From Paracoccaceae bacterium (GTDB lineage Bacteria; Pseudomonadota; Alphaproteobacteria; Rhodobacterales; Rhodobacteraceae), in the NCBI GenBank assembly GCA_024227475.1, contig JAAEUI010000335.1:1-64000 (forward strand): a stretch of DNA of 64,000 bases, given 5' to 3'. The notes under the pieces are model-generated. The model made no database searches. It was not told where the DNA came from and saw only the letters and a program-made list of their open reading frames with translations. Shown one piece after another: positions 51,462-60,908 of this stretch. A program made the position numbers and the translations under genes. Within the stretch, counting starts at the first letter, position 1. The number at the start of each line of letters is the position of its first letter.

Positions 51462-51478
51462 CTTATTATGATAATAAG
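51462..51478. promoter_or_regulatory. palindrome CTTATTAT-G-ATAATAAG upstream of dctP
   Basis: A perfect 8+1+8 palindrome in an AT-rich stretch, 115 bp before the dctP start. Its TTATTA/TAATAA half-sites recur, with a different spacer, at 47313-47329 ahead of the transhydroxylase operon, so a common regulator (the IclR protein) is possible. Confidence 0.45.
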
Positions 51479-51916
51479 TCAACTTTGCTCACATACAGAT
51501 TCTCCAGGGCATTTTGCACCACTATTGACTCCAAAAGGATTTCTGGTTCCGCAATAAACCCTTCGGTTAGCTTGCAAAAAGGGGTCAACTGTTGAACAAA
51601 TGAACCATCCCCTCCCTTTAGCGCGGCATCAAACTAATAACAGACTACGATCGCCTCCGAAGGGGGGCGGAGAAACCCGTGGTCCGTTTTCATAGCGTCA
51701 ATAATTCTTTTTTTTGCAAATTACAATAATACGGCACTGTCCAATTAGGTAGAATCAATTCCCTCCGCTGTATGAAGCAAGCTCCAACCAGATTCTGATT
51801 GGCCAGTGTCAATGCCCTTCAATCCTCACAGAAACCGCACCACTCGGCAAGTACGGCGGCGCGGTTCAGCTTGAAATTCAACGTCTCGCCAGTAGGCTGA
51901 CGCTACAATGTAGCAA

Positions 51917-52035
51917 TTAGAGAGTTTCGGGTTTAACTTGAACCAAAAGTGAAACCTGAAACTGCCACGTTTTCAGCACCATAAACCGGCGATTTCTATA
52001 TCAACTTGTCTCAAGTTAATGTGGAAACGATTTAG
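51917..52035. repeat. palindromic repeat, copy C (119 bp)
   Basis: Starts TTAGAGAGTTTCGGGTTT and ends GTGGAAACGATTTAG. An inner 12-bp stem with one mismatch pairs 51923-51934 with 51952-51963. It aligns with copies A (31596-31712) and B (58805-58921). It lies 46 bp beyond the end of the small-subunit gene. Confidence 0.55.
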
Positions 52036-52080
52036 CTGGTAATTTCGCTCATGTCATGGGTCCCGATTTAGTGATTTCAA

Positions 52081-52926
52081 TCACAGTTTATGAATTCCGA
52101 CATCCATACTTTCACTCCCAATCTCAATTGGGAGTGAAAGTGTAACGGCGCCCTGGTGCCGCAGTTCCAACCTGCAGGTTCCCAGATTTGGTTCCAGACC
52201 AGAGATTCTGAAATCTCCAAAGTCATCACTTTGCGCCTGCGCAACTATTTCGTCGCCTCTAATTACGATCGCACTGGCGTCTTTAAGGCATTCGGTCACG
52301 CCTTTGAATTCCTTGCGCACCGATCCACTAATAAAGCAAGTCGTGACCTTTTCGTAATTGCGGTAGTAAACGCGTGCCTGCGTATTTTTTTCCTCCAGCA
52401 GCCTAGTCAGGTTTTCCGCCGTTGCCCGTTCAACCATTTGTTCGTCTGTACATTTGACAGCGATCAACGCGCCGGTCGGGCAGGCTTCAACGCTGTTGGG
52501 TTTCTCGTATCCGCGGTCCAACAGATGTGCATCGAATATCCAGGTCTGGGGTGTCTCACTCTCTTCATTCCAGATGATTGCGCCGTAAGGGCAAGCCGCG
52601 ACAAGGTCCTCTTTGCCCTTTGCCCTTGCTGGGTCAAAAATGACGATGCCATCATCCCGTTTGGTGATCACGCCATCCTTGTCGGCTTTCATGCAAGGTG
52701 CGTTGTCGCAATGGTTGCACATTACCGGAACATAATACGCCTCCACGTTCGGAAACTGCCCCCGCTCGTGGTATTCGATATCCAGAGCGGATTTTCCTTG
52801 TTTCGGATGCGAGCTGAAGTAACCGGGAAGGTCATTTCCGGAATACTCGTCCTTGCAGGCAAGGGCGCAATTGTAGCATCCGCAGCACTGGGCGACATCA
52901 ACTATCAGGTTCCATTTGGCATTCAT
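52081..52926 (-). CDS. pyrogallol-phloroglucinol transhydroxylase-like small subunit, copy 2
   Basis: A 281-residue paralogue of the protein at 43116. The first motif is complete (Cys14, 17, 20, 24 in [14 protein letters not shown]), then [10 protein letters not shown] and CPYGAIIWN. As in copy 1 the C-x-x-C before HLL is lost (TWIFDAHLL), and [11 protein letters not shown] has Ser where copy 1 has Cys. The C-terminal beta domain ([14 protein letters not shown]) is present. I start at ATG 52926, giving [13 protein letters not shown]; the longer reading adds residues coded inside the large subunit. It overlaps the large-subunit stop by four bases. It appears intact although its partner is frameshifted. 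Confidence 0.85.
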   Translation of the reverse strand: MNAKWNLIVDVAQCCGCYNCALACKDEYSGNDLPGYFSSHPKQGKSALDIEYHERGQFPNVEAYYVPVMCNHCDNAPCMKADKDGVITKRDDGIVIFDPARAKGKEDLVAACPYGAIIWNEESETPQTWIFDAHLLDRGYEKPNSVEACPTGALIAVKCTDEQMVERATAENLTRLLEEKNTQARVYYRNYEKVTTCFISGSVRKEFKGVTECLKDASAIVIRGDEIVAQAQSDDFGDFRISGLEPNLGTCRLELRHQGAVTLSLPIEIGSESMDVGIHKL

Positions 52927-55882
52927 TGGAGCAGTTCCGTCCTTCCATCCCATAGTTCAACTTCAATCAGGCATGAATTAGGGGCCGAGGCGGTAGTTTT
53001 CTCGGTTTGAAAGCGCTTGTTGGTCAATGTGTTAATGCACCCGCCCCGATCGACAGATTCACCTGGAACACCCAAAGGTTCGTAGATTGCACTGGATTCA
53101 TAGGAATGGACAACACCTGGCATCAGGCGCTCAGTTAAATCGGCAGCACAGACAACCGCGCCCCGATCATTGTGCAGTTTAATCAGGTCATCCTGTTTGA
53201 TGCCGCGTTTCTTGGCGTCCTTGCGGTTGATCCTAGCGGTCCAGTAATACCAGTCGCCGATTTTGACGCGATGCCCGGGGATATCGTTGATGAAACTGCC
53301 CTTACCGTCTGCATGTGTGTGGAATGAGTATCGTGGATGCGGTGATATCAACTGAAGAGGATACTTTTTGTAAAGCTGGCTGTGACGACCCTCCCATGAC
53401 GGAATGTACTTGTTCAATGGCGGGCGTTCGGGATCCTGACCAAACCGCTTCAGGCTCGAGGATTCGAACTCGATTTTACCACTTTGGGTTTGCAGGCCGT
53501 GCCCGAATTTTTCTGTGTACTCGGCAGGCAAAGGATGCGGTTCAGGCACGTCTTTTTTGCGACCCTCAGCAAACCACTTGAACGATGTAGGAGGACGCAG
53601 ATGTTCCTTTTCAGCGTCCACCACAAAATACCCCTTCTTTAGAAATTCTTTCCACCCGATCTTATCTGAAATGTCAGAAGCTTCGAATATGAACCGGCAC
53701 CAGTCCAACTCGGTATGGCCCTCGCTGAAATAGGCCGCGAGCCCAAGGCGCTTGGAAATATCAAGGAATATCTGAAAGTCGGATTTTGACTCGCCCAAAG
53801 GCTCGATCGCTTTGTGCTGCATCGCGATGACACGGTGATTGAGCTGTCCCTCGTTATGCAGCGAATACCCCGAAGCATTGGCCCATTCTCCTATGTCCCA
53901 ACGTTCAAAATTCGTGCAGGCCGGGAGGATGACATCAGCAAACTTGGCTTCGCCTTCGTTCCAGACGGACTGGTTTACAACGAACTCCAGATCCGAAGAG
54001 CGGTAAGCCTTTGCCAGCCGGTTAGATTCCATGCTTGTTCCAAAATGGGATCCGCCAAATTTGTACATCATCCGAATCGGTGAATGACCCGGAGCAGGAT
54101 AGCCAAATTTCGCGAATTGCCGTTCCAGCCCACGCGGATCGGTTGCGTAACCTTCCGTTTACCATCCAAAATGGCCTCGGGGATGCGCAGGCGTGGAATT
54201 CTCTGCCCCGTAGGATTCATGCTCGGTAATTGCGCCATCCGCTGATAAAGCTGGATAGCCGATCCGGTGTTTTCAACATCCCCGGAAAACCCACCCTCGG
54301 CGTAGCCCGGAAAATAGAAACTGTGGTCAACTGGGGCGCCGTATTGCAGGTTGCCGAAATTGATGCCCGGTTTACCAAGCCCCTGCATCGCCATTAGGTA
54401 AACCATTGCGCGTGCCCATTGTATTCCGGTGGCCGAGCGGTTAGCACCACCAAAGGTCGTGCCCTTGCCGCCAGCCCCCAGGTAGGTTCGTCGGGTTCCC
54501 CACTTTCGCGCCAAAGCACGAACAACCGCAGCGGAAACACCGGTTTCTTCTTCCTGCCATTCAGGGGTTTTCGGAGGGGTTCCGTCTTCACCAAGTAAAT
54601 GCGCGTGCCACTTGTCAAATCCAGTCGTGCGTTGGGCAACGTATTCTTTGTCATAGAGCCCTTCTGTAGCCCATACATACATGATCGCCTGAGCCAGAGC
54701 CGGACTGGTACCCGGAACTACCGGAATCCATTTTCCACCGATGAATGTCGCTGTGTGGTTCATGTATGGATCGATGTGTATCATCTCGATCCCCAGCTCT
54801 TGAGCCCACTGGCGCCGAATGGTCCCTTCAAATGCACCGTAGGTTCCCTGGGTGCTGTCAGGATCGCTTGACCAGAATACGATTAGATCGGCGTTCTGCA
54901 GGCAATCTTCGACCTGCCCGTAGGGTTCAGCCCCGCCATTTCGCATGGAATAGCCGTAGTGGTGCATGGCACCCCAATACCAGCCCTCCCAACTGTCCGG
55001 ATTAATCACCATCTTGGTGTGGCCGATGGCGTTAGTGAATTTAAAAAGCGCGCAAAGGTAATAACCGATATTGCCCCAGATTTGGTGCGACGAGTGCGAG
55101 CTCAACATTGCACCCTGACCATGTTCCTTTTTGACCCGTTTGATTTCACCAGCGACGGTGTCAAGCGCCTCGTCCCAACTGACGCGCTCATAACTCGATA
55201 TGCCCCGCATATGCGGATTTCGTTTGCCGTTAGCGTCAAAATCCACCCGCTTCATCGGGTACAAAAGCCGGTCATCGGAATAGACTGTCGATTTTACTGC
55301 CTGCGCGTGGGGACTGAGTGTGGTCCGCTCGGGAGGCGAAAACGTTTGGCCCCGGGCTTCGATTTTCCACGAACCACGTCTCGCTTCTGCTTTTTCCAGT
55401 GAAATCGGCGTGACCCGCAGGATTTTTTCATCCTTTACGTATACGAATACCGGACCTCCGTTTGTGTTGTTCACATAACGGGTTTCGCCATGGCCAACAT
55501 CAACACCGTATTTCCAGCCGGCTGAAAAAATCAGGCTCATCAGTTCGGTGAACCAGATTGTCACCTCGTCGTCCCCTTCCATATCCATGCGAAAGTTCTT
55601 GATCGCGTGGATGAACTTGAAATGGTCAAATGGGGGTTTCAGCAGTTTTTTTGCCGTGACAGCATCCTTAAAAACCAGTGTCACGTCAGGCATCGCGTGG
55701 CACCCGGCACGGTTTCGGGTCTTACCATCCCGAAAAATGTAATGACGACCGGTTTGGGTGTTCTTTAGCTTGATCTGAACGATTGCGTCACGCTCGCGCA
55801 TTTTATTGCGTACCGAGCCATAGGCCACTGACGCTGCCCGAAAGGCGACCCCAAGTGACACCAGGTATGTCTCAAGAAGCAT
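52923..55882 (-). pseudogene. transhydroxylase-like molybdopterin large subunit, copy 2, broken by one-base deletion
   Basis: Two frames, 55882 to 54068 and about 54160 to 52923, join into one protein of about 986 residues colinear with copy 1. The first ends ...[15 protein letters not shown] and runs out of frame; the second resumes with [19 protein letters not shown]. Plus-strand GTTTACCATCC near 54158-54168 corresponds to GTTTCACCATCC in copy 1, so one C is missing after position 54160. The N-terminal extension (1-122) and active-site His266, Tyr274, Asp296 and Ser297 are intact. It is either a real, recent inactivation or a sequencing error; everything downstream of the lesion is well conserved. 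GAGAGGG precedes the ATG. Confidence 0.82.
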
Positions 55883-55984
55883 TGGCGGCCCTCTCAGGGT
55901 GGTATGGTTCTCCCATCAACGAAAGCGGACGAATTCGACGACGGTCGATTTGAAAAGCAACCTGAGGCGCGTGGTTCCGCAGAT

Positions 55985-56974
55985 TCATTCAATGGCCACC
56001 ATCTGTTCGATAGCACCCATGACCGAGTTACCGTCATAATCCAGCAATTCGATCCGGACCGTGTCTCCTGGCTTCATGAATTCCAGTCTGGCTTGGCCTG
56101 TCGTGATCGCCTCCAACGCCCGGTATTCCCCGATACAACCAACACCGATGGACCAATCCTCATCGGCCTCCTCATTGGATACTGTGCCAAGGCCGATAAT
56201 TGTACCTGCCTCGAAATTGCGGGTTTGTGCCGCGTGGGCGATGGCGTCGCCATAATGAAACGGGCTGTCGATGCCGGTTTCGATATTACCGATCTGTTCG
56301 CCACGAAAGTGCACGTGCATCTTGCCGGACACCATTTTGCCATCCCAAAGGCCACCCAGCTCGTCCGGGGTTACAGCGACGGGGCCAAGATAGCTCTCTG
56401 GTTTTGCGGTCAGAAAACCAAAGGAGCGCTTCAGCTCTGGTGCCACAATACGGCGAAGAGACGTGTCTTGCAGCAGGCAGAAAAGTCGGATGTATTCGGC
56501 TGCCTCATCCGCTGCCACACTGCGCGGCACATCCCCGGTAATCGCCGCGATCTCAGCTTCGAAGTCGATCAAATCTTCGGCTTTCTGCCCCTTGATTGAT
56601 TGATTCCAGGCGCCAAAGCCGTGTGAAATACCCTGATAAATCAATGGAGTATCCAAAATATCATCTGGTAACTTATCGCCGCGAGCCTCGCGGTTGCGGC
56701 GAATATGACTGACGTAGCAGGCCCCATCAAGATACTGGAAAGCCCGAGGCAATGGCGCTGCCAGTTCACTCATGTTCAGTGAAAAGCTGTTATTTGCTGT
56801 GCCGTCGTTCAAGGCGGCATATAGGGCTTGGAGTTCGGGTGCCCTGGCGTCCCAGTCATCCAGCAGCGATTGCATTGTGGGTGTTACACCATTGGCCTTG
56901 ACAGCGTTTCTCATATCCCTTGAAACTACAATCAATTCGCCGTCACGACCGGACTTCAGAGACGCCAGTTTCAT
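55985..56974 (-). CDS. fumarylacetoacetate hydrolase family protein
   Basis: A 329-residue FAH-superfamily enzyme. The metal-binding acidic motif IDFEAEIAAITGD and the following GKMVSGKMHVHFRGEQ, GIDSPFHYGDAIAHA and GTIIGLGTV segments are typical. Family members hydrolyse C-C bonds of 1,3-diketo acids or decarboxylate them. AAGGAGG precedes the ATG. It lies 102 bp upstream of transhydroxylase copy 2 on the same strand, so cleavage of an open-chain diketone from the same pathway is likely; the exact substrate is not readable. Confidence 0.85.
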   Translation of the reverse strand: MKLASLKSGRDGELIVVSRDMRNAVKANGVTPTMQSLLDDWDARAPELQALYAALNDGTANNSFSLNMSELAAPLPRAFQYLDGACYVSHIRRNREARGDKLPDDILDTPLIYQGISHGFGAWNQSIKGQKAEDLIDFEAEIAAITGDVPRSVAADEAAEYIRLFCLLQDTSLRRIVAPELKRSFGFLTAKPESYLGPVAVTPDELGGLWDGKMVSGKMHVHFRGEQIGNIETGIDSPFHYGDAIAHAAQTRNFEAGTIIGLGTVSNEEADEDWSIGVGCIGEYRALEAITTGQARLEFMKPGDTVRIELLDYDGNSVMGAIEQMVAIE

Positions 56975-57090
56975 CCAAACCTCCTTTGGGTTTTGATTTT
57001 GACTCGAAAAATGGAAGACCTCATAACGCCGGGCACCACTCGGTGGGGTGACGCGTCGACCCTTACCTTGCCGGGTTTCCCAGCCAAGCT

Positions 57091-57633
57091 TTAGTCGTTC
57101 TTAAACTCTTCGGCATGTGTCCAGGCTGCGTGTCTTGGCGCTCTTTTTGTAACGTCAAATTCGTTGAGCATGTCCCATTTCACATCTGCCATACGCCCGA
57201 TGAGAGCCTCCGCGTCCGGATCCCAGGTGGCGACTTCCAGCCGGTGCCCGCTTGGATCATAGACATAGATCGAATGAAAAAGTGAATGGTTGGTGACCCC
57301 CACCACATCTAGCCCCTTACTTTCCAGATGCTCTTTGTATTCCATCAGAGTGTCGCGATCCTTGACCTGAAACGCGATATGCTGCACCCAATCAGGAGTG
57401 TTTGGGTCACGCCCCATTTTTGGCTTGGTCGGCAGTTCGAAAAAGGCCAGGATATTGCCGCCGCCAGCGTCCAGGAATACGTGCATGTAGGGGTCTGGCT
57501 CGTGTGTCGATGGGACCCGGTCCTCAGCCATGGCCCCAATGAAGTCCATGTTGAGCATCTCCTTATACCATTCGACAGTCTCCTTGGCGTTATTGCAGCG
57601 ATATGCCACGTGATGCATTTTCTCAAGTTTCAT
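57091..57633 (-). CDS. VOC family protein (glyoxalase/extradiol dioxygenase-like)
   Basis: A 180-residue vicinal-oxygen-chelate protein with two babab modules. Candidate metal residues are His in KMHHVAYRC, His in WVQHIAFQV and Glu in GHRLEVATWD, plus FFELP. The set fits ring-cleaving dioxygenase or glyoxalase-type chemistry on a diol or alpha-hydroxyketone. ATG 57633 has GGAGGAAA upstream, so a start at 57654 is rejected. It lies 116 bp upstream of the FAH-family gene on the same strand and probably belongs to the copy-2 operon. Confidence 0.82.
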   Translation of the reverse strand: MKLEKMHHVAYRCNNAKETVEWYKEMLNMDFIGAMAEDRVPSTHEPDPYMHVFLDAGGGNILAFFELPTKPKMGRDPNTPDWVQHIAFQVKDRDTLMEYKEHLESKGLDVVGVTNHSLFHSIYVYDPSGHRLEVATWDPDAEALIGRMADVKWDMLNEFDVTKRAPRHAAWTHAEEFKND

Positions 57634-57738
57634 ACTTTCCTCCCATGTGTTCAATCGACAGAATACTCTTTTTCAAAACCCGTTAGCGTCACCCCAAAAG
57701 GTGACGGCTTCTCAACGAGACTAGCGGCCATCCCATCC

Positions 57739-58587
57739 TCAGGTGGGTTTGGGGCGACAGCCACCTCTGATTTGATCCGTTACACTTTCATAATACCGAG
57801 CAAAGAGTTCATTTTGCGAGCCGATGCCAAGTTTGGCGTAGGCGCGTTTTCGATGTGTGGCGACAGTGTTCGCCGTAATTCCATGTTCAAGACCGATCTC
57901 CATAGCATTCTGCCCCAAGGCAATTGCTGCACAGATTTCCGCCTCTTTGGGAGTGAGCCCGACATCCTCCTTCAAAAACGAGCGCAACAAGCGATCCTTG
58001 AGATCTGAACGGAAATCATTGGACATCTTGTCATTTGGGTAAAGAGCCGGGGGCGAGGATTCTACCATGCTGTGGTGTTTGGTAAGCAAGGCACACAACA
58101 GCCCACTGACATCTTCCAACAATCTGCGATCATTGAAGTTGTAGTCTTCCTGGTTAGGATTACGATAGAAATTCAGGTAGTAAAGCTTACCACCAGAAAA
58201 CTGCATGGCAGCCAGTTTTTGTCGAACCGATGCATTCTCGTAAAACCGGCGCCGATAGTCCGTATTTGGAATCTCGCGCGGTGATAGGCTGCGGACCGTG
58301 GGCTTGAAATGTGTAATTCCACGGGAACGAACCCAAGCCAATGTCGGGTCGTTCCGATAGCCCGATGCAACATAGTCATTTGCGCAAAGCCGGGTCAATT
58401 TGCGCATTTCTCGACCTGAAGCCGTTGATAGAATACAGTCTGGTTTTTGGTCGCCCTCCAGTACGAAGACATTGCATTGGTCATTGCCAAAAAGGTCCCG
58501 GCACACGGTGTAGAATTCGCCAGTGAACGAAACCGAACCTAATGGAGCGACAAGATCGGAGATTTTTTCAAAAACACCTTGGATCAT
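57739..58587 (-). CDS. LuxR-type transcriptional regulator
   Basis: A 282-residue protein. The C-terminal 65 residues are a LuxR helix-turn-helix (VGLTPKEAEICAAIALGQN, GITANTVATHRKRAYAKLGI). The about 200-residue N-terminal part has no receiver Asp pattern and lacks the clear Trp/Tyr/Asp set of acyl-homoserine-lactone binding domains, so it is an orphan sensor, perhaps of an aromatic ligand. It lies at the head of the copy-2 group, 105 bp before the VOC gene. An uninterpreted gap and a palindromic repeat separate it from the BKACE operon. Confidence 0.82.
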   Translation of the reverse strand: MIQGVFEKISDLVAPLGSVSFTGEFYTVCRDLFGNDQCNVFVLEGDQKPDCILSTASGREMRKLTRLCANDYVASGYRNDPTLAWVRSRGITHFKPTVRSLSPREIPNTDYRRRFYENASVRQKLAAMQFSGGKLYYLNFYRNPNQEDYNFNDRRLLEDVSGLLCALLTKHHSMVESSPPALYPNDKMSNDFRSDLKDRLLRSFLKEDVGLTPKEAEICAAIALGQNAMEIGLEHGITANTVATHRKRAYAKLGIGSQNELFARYYESVTDQIRGGCRPKPT

Positions 58588-58804
58588 TTCACTATCAGTT
58601 CCCCCCGGGGGTTAGGACCGCGATGCCAATGTCAAAGCCAGCTTCCGCCAAAGGGCGCGTTTTCTCGTGAGGCATTCCATTCCCTGATTATAGCTCTTCT
58701 CAGAGAGCTTCGTAAGGTGTTTTCCGTTGTGGCACCCACCGGTCTACATCAAGGCTAGGGATCTGACACAGAGGTGGCGTCAGGCAAATTCGAACTCGTC
58801 TCAA
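58588..58804. promoter_or_regulatory. upstream region of the LuxR gene
   Basis: Part of a 358-bp gene-free gap. It should carry the luxR promoter, but I see no clear operator; the remainder of the gap is the palindromic repeat at 58805-58921. Confidence 0.3.
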
Positions 58805-58921
58805 CTACAGCGGTTTTCGTTAAACCTGAATCAGGTTTGGCGAAAAACGTCCAGACAAGACATTGATGTTGCTGCGTTTCCCGAAAACCTGATGTCTCAG
58901 GTTTTTCGCGAAACGCTTTAG
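58805..58921. repeat. 117-bp palindromic repeat, copy B
   Basis: Contains two nested palindromes with the same core: AAACCTGA-A-TCAGGTTT (58822-58838) and AAAACCTGA-TGTC-TCAGGTTTT (58884-58905), the latter extended by GCGTTTC/GAAACGC arms to 58874-58916. The ends CTACAGCGGTTTTCG and CGAAACGCTTTAG are imperfect inverted repeats. It lies 24 bp past the BKACE stop and aligns with copies A and C. Confidence 0.65.
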
Positions 58922-58945
58922 CTTAGCGTCACTGCCCTTTACACG

Positions 58946-59878
58946 CTAGAACGCTACACGATCCCCGCCCTTTAGCGCCAATATTTCTCGTGCTTCGTTC
59001 GGGGTGGCAACCTCAGAACCCAGATCTTCGATAATGCGGCGGATCTTGGCAACCTGCTGGGCGCTGCTTTCAGCCAGTTTCCCATGAGAAATGAACAGGC
59101 TGTCTTCCAGACCCACCCTCACATTGCCGCCCATCTGGCTAGCAGTGGTGGCCAGAGACATCTGTGCGCCCCCTGCGCCCAGCACTGACCAGCTGTAGTT
59201 GTCACCAAACAACCGGTCAGCGGTGCGCTTCATAAAAATAAGGTTATCGACCTCTGGGCCGATGCCGCCAAGAATACCAAAAATGAACTGGATAAAGACC
59301 GGGGCCTTGAACAGTCCGATATCCATGCAAAATTTCAAATTATACAGATGACCGACATCATAACATTCGTGTTCAAACTTAATATCGTGGGGCGCCAGTG
59401 TATCAGCCGCCTCTTTGATGTCACGGAAAGTATTGCGAAAGATGTTGCCGTCTGAATTGGCAACATAGTCGCGCTCCCAATCAAACTTCCAGTCATCAAA
59501 GCGCATAGCAAGCGGATGGAATGAAAAGTTCATCGATCCCATGTTCATCGAACACATTTCCGGCGAAAAGGTCTTGGCAGGTGTAATGCGATCCTGAATA
59601 GACAAGGTCAAGGAGCCACCTGTCGAGATGTTCACAACCGCATCTGTCGCCTGTTTTATTCTCGGCAGAAAAGATGCAAAATCCTTATCGTCAACTGACG
59701 GTGAACCATCCTTGGGATTACGCGCATGCAGATGCAGGATCGACGCCCCGGCTTTAGCGGCCTCGGCGGCCTGAGTGGCTATGTCGTCATAGGTAAAGGG
59801 CAGTGAACCAGACATCGTTGGGGTATGGATTGCGCCGGTCACAGCGCAGGTGATAACGGTTTTCTTTTGGCGCCCCAT
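58946..59878 (-). CDS. BKACE family beta-keto acid cleavage enzyme
   Basis: A 310-residue TIM-barrel Zn enzyme of the BKACE (DUF849) family. Zinc ligands His49 and His51 lie in ILHLHARNPKDGSPS, and NISTGG, EMCSMNMGSMNF, GGIGPE and RVGLEDSLF (conserved Glu) are present. BKACE enzymes cleave a beta-keto acid with acetyl-CoA to acetoacetate plus an acyl-CoA; members include Kce of lysine fermentation and triacetate lyase of phloroglucinol degradation. ATG 59878 has AAGGAG upstream and abuts the livM stop; the longer reading is rejected. It ends the ABC operon. Substrate not proven. Confidence 0.88.
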   Translation of the reverse strand: MGRQKKTVITCAVTGAIHTPTMSGSLPFTYDDIATQAAEAAKAGASILHLHARNPKDGSPSVDDKDFASFLPRIKQATDAVVNISTGGSLTLSIQDRITPAKTFSPEMCSMNMGSMNFSFHPLAMRFDDWKFDWERDYVANSDGNIFRNTFRDIKEAADTLAPHDIKFEHECYDVGHLYNLKFCMDIGLFKAPVFIQFIFGILGGIGPEVDNLIFMKRTADRLFGDNYSWSVLGAGGAQMSLATTASQMGGNVRVGLEDSLFISHGKLAESSAQQVAKIRRIIEDLGSEVATPNEAREILALKGGDRVAF

Positions 59879-59879
59879 G

Positions 59880-60908
59880 TCAGGCTCCTTTCTGTTCATC
59901 ATTTTGCAAGACCCGATAGCCCAGCGGAAAAAGTTGCAAATCAAACCGGGTGCGGATCAGTCCCCAAACACCCTTGGGGGCCTTCAACATCACCACGATA
60001 GCCACAAGCCCCAGCACCAAAAGATAGATCGTACCAAGATCAGCCAGTGTCTCGCGCAAAGCAAAGAAAATCAGCGTTCCAATAATTGGCCCTTCGATGG
60101 TACCGATGCCGCCAATGACCACAATGAAAATAACAAAGGCTGTCCAGTCATTTACGCTGAACGCAGCATCAGGCGAGATGCGCAGCTTTTGCAGGAAGAT
60201 CAGGGCACCAACCACGGACGTTAGTGCAGCGGTAGCAATATAGACCAGAAATTTGGTGCGCCAGATATCGATGCCGAGAGAGGCTGCTGCCAGTTCGTTA
60301 TCCCGAATTGCGGTAAGCGCTAAGCCTTTGCGCGAGCGCAGGAACAAATAGACCGCCGCCACAACCAAAACGGCGACCCCAAGCGCCAGCCAATAGCTAA
60401 GGTACTCGCGTGCGCTGCGCGATGAGGCCAGCGACTTGACTATACCGACCGGGAGTGAAGACCCCGACCCACCCCCAAGGCTGGAGACCTGCGCAAATGA
60501 CAGGCGAAAAACCTCTGCAACGACCCAAGTGCCAATGGCAAAATATGCGCCCCGAAGTCGAAAGATCAACAGCGCGGTGGGTACCGCGATGAAAGCACCC
60601 AAAACACCTGCAAGACCGATTGCCAACCCGGGCGGCAAGCCTGCAAACATCGTCAGTGCAAACAACATGTAACCACCAAAGCCAACATAGGCCTGCTGTC
60701 CTACCGACACCAATCCGGCATAACCAGCCATTAGATTCCATAGTGATGCTAGGGCAAGATACAAAAATAATTCCCCCATCAGGCGCAAATCAGCACGCCC
60801 TGCCCACCAAGGTGCCGCTATCAGCACAATCAGAACAACCGCACCAAGAATTGCCGCAACCCGGGCTGCGTGGGAACTTCTGGTGACGTAGTATACTTGC
60901 TGGGTCAT
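59880..60908 (-). CDS. livM: branched-chain amino acid-type ABC permease LivM
   Basis: A 342-residue membrane protein with about ten helices and the LivM signature (GLVSVGQQAYVGFGGYMLFAL, RGAYFAIGTWVVAEVFRLSF, GIGTIEGPIIGTLIFFALRE). The start at 60908 overlaps the livH stop (ATGA). It pairs with LivH as the transmembrane part of a Liv/HAAT-family importer. In catabolic operons such systems often carry aromatic acids or amides rather than amino acids. Confidence 0.92.
   Translation of the reverse strand: MTQQVYYVTRSSHAARVAAILGAVVLIVLIAAPWWAGRADLRLMGELFLYLALASLWNLMAGYAGLVSVGQQAYVGFGGYMLFALTMFAGLPPGLAIGLAGVLGAFIAVPTALLIFRLRGAYFAIGTWVVAEVFRLSFAQVSSLGGGSGSSLPVGIVKSLASSRSAREYLSYWLALGVAVLVVAAVYLFLRSRKGLALTAIRDNELAAASLGIDIWRTKFLVYIATAALTSVVGALIFLQKLRISPDAAFSVNDWTAFVIFIVVIGGIGTIEGPIIGTLIFFALRETLADLGTIYLLVLGLVAIVVMLKAPKGVWGLIRTRFDLQLFPLGYRVLQNDEQKGA

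Larger units (their letters stand above)
51348..52080. other. 733-bp gap between dctP and transhydroxylase copy 2
   Basis: No plausible gene in either strand. It contains the dctP promoter region with the palindrome at 51462-51478 and, at 51917-52035, a copy of the palindromic repeat. The stretch between 51600 and 51900 shows nothing I can interpret. Confidence 0.5.
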
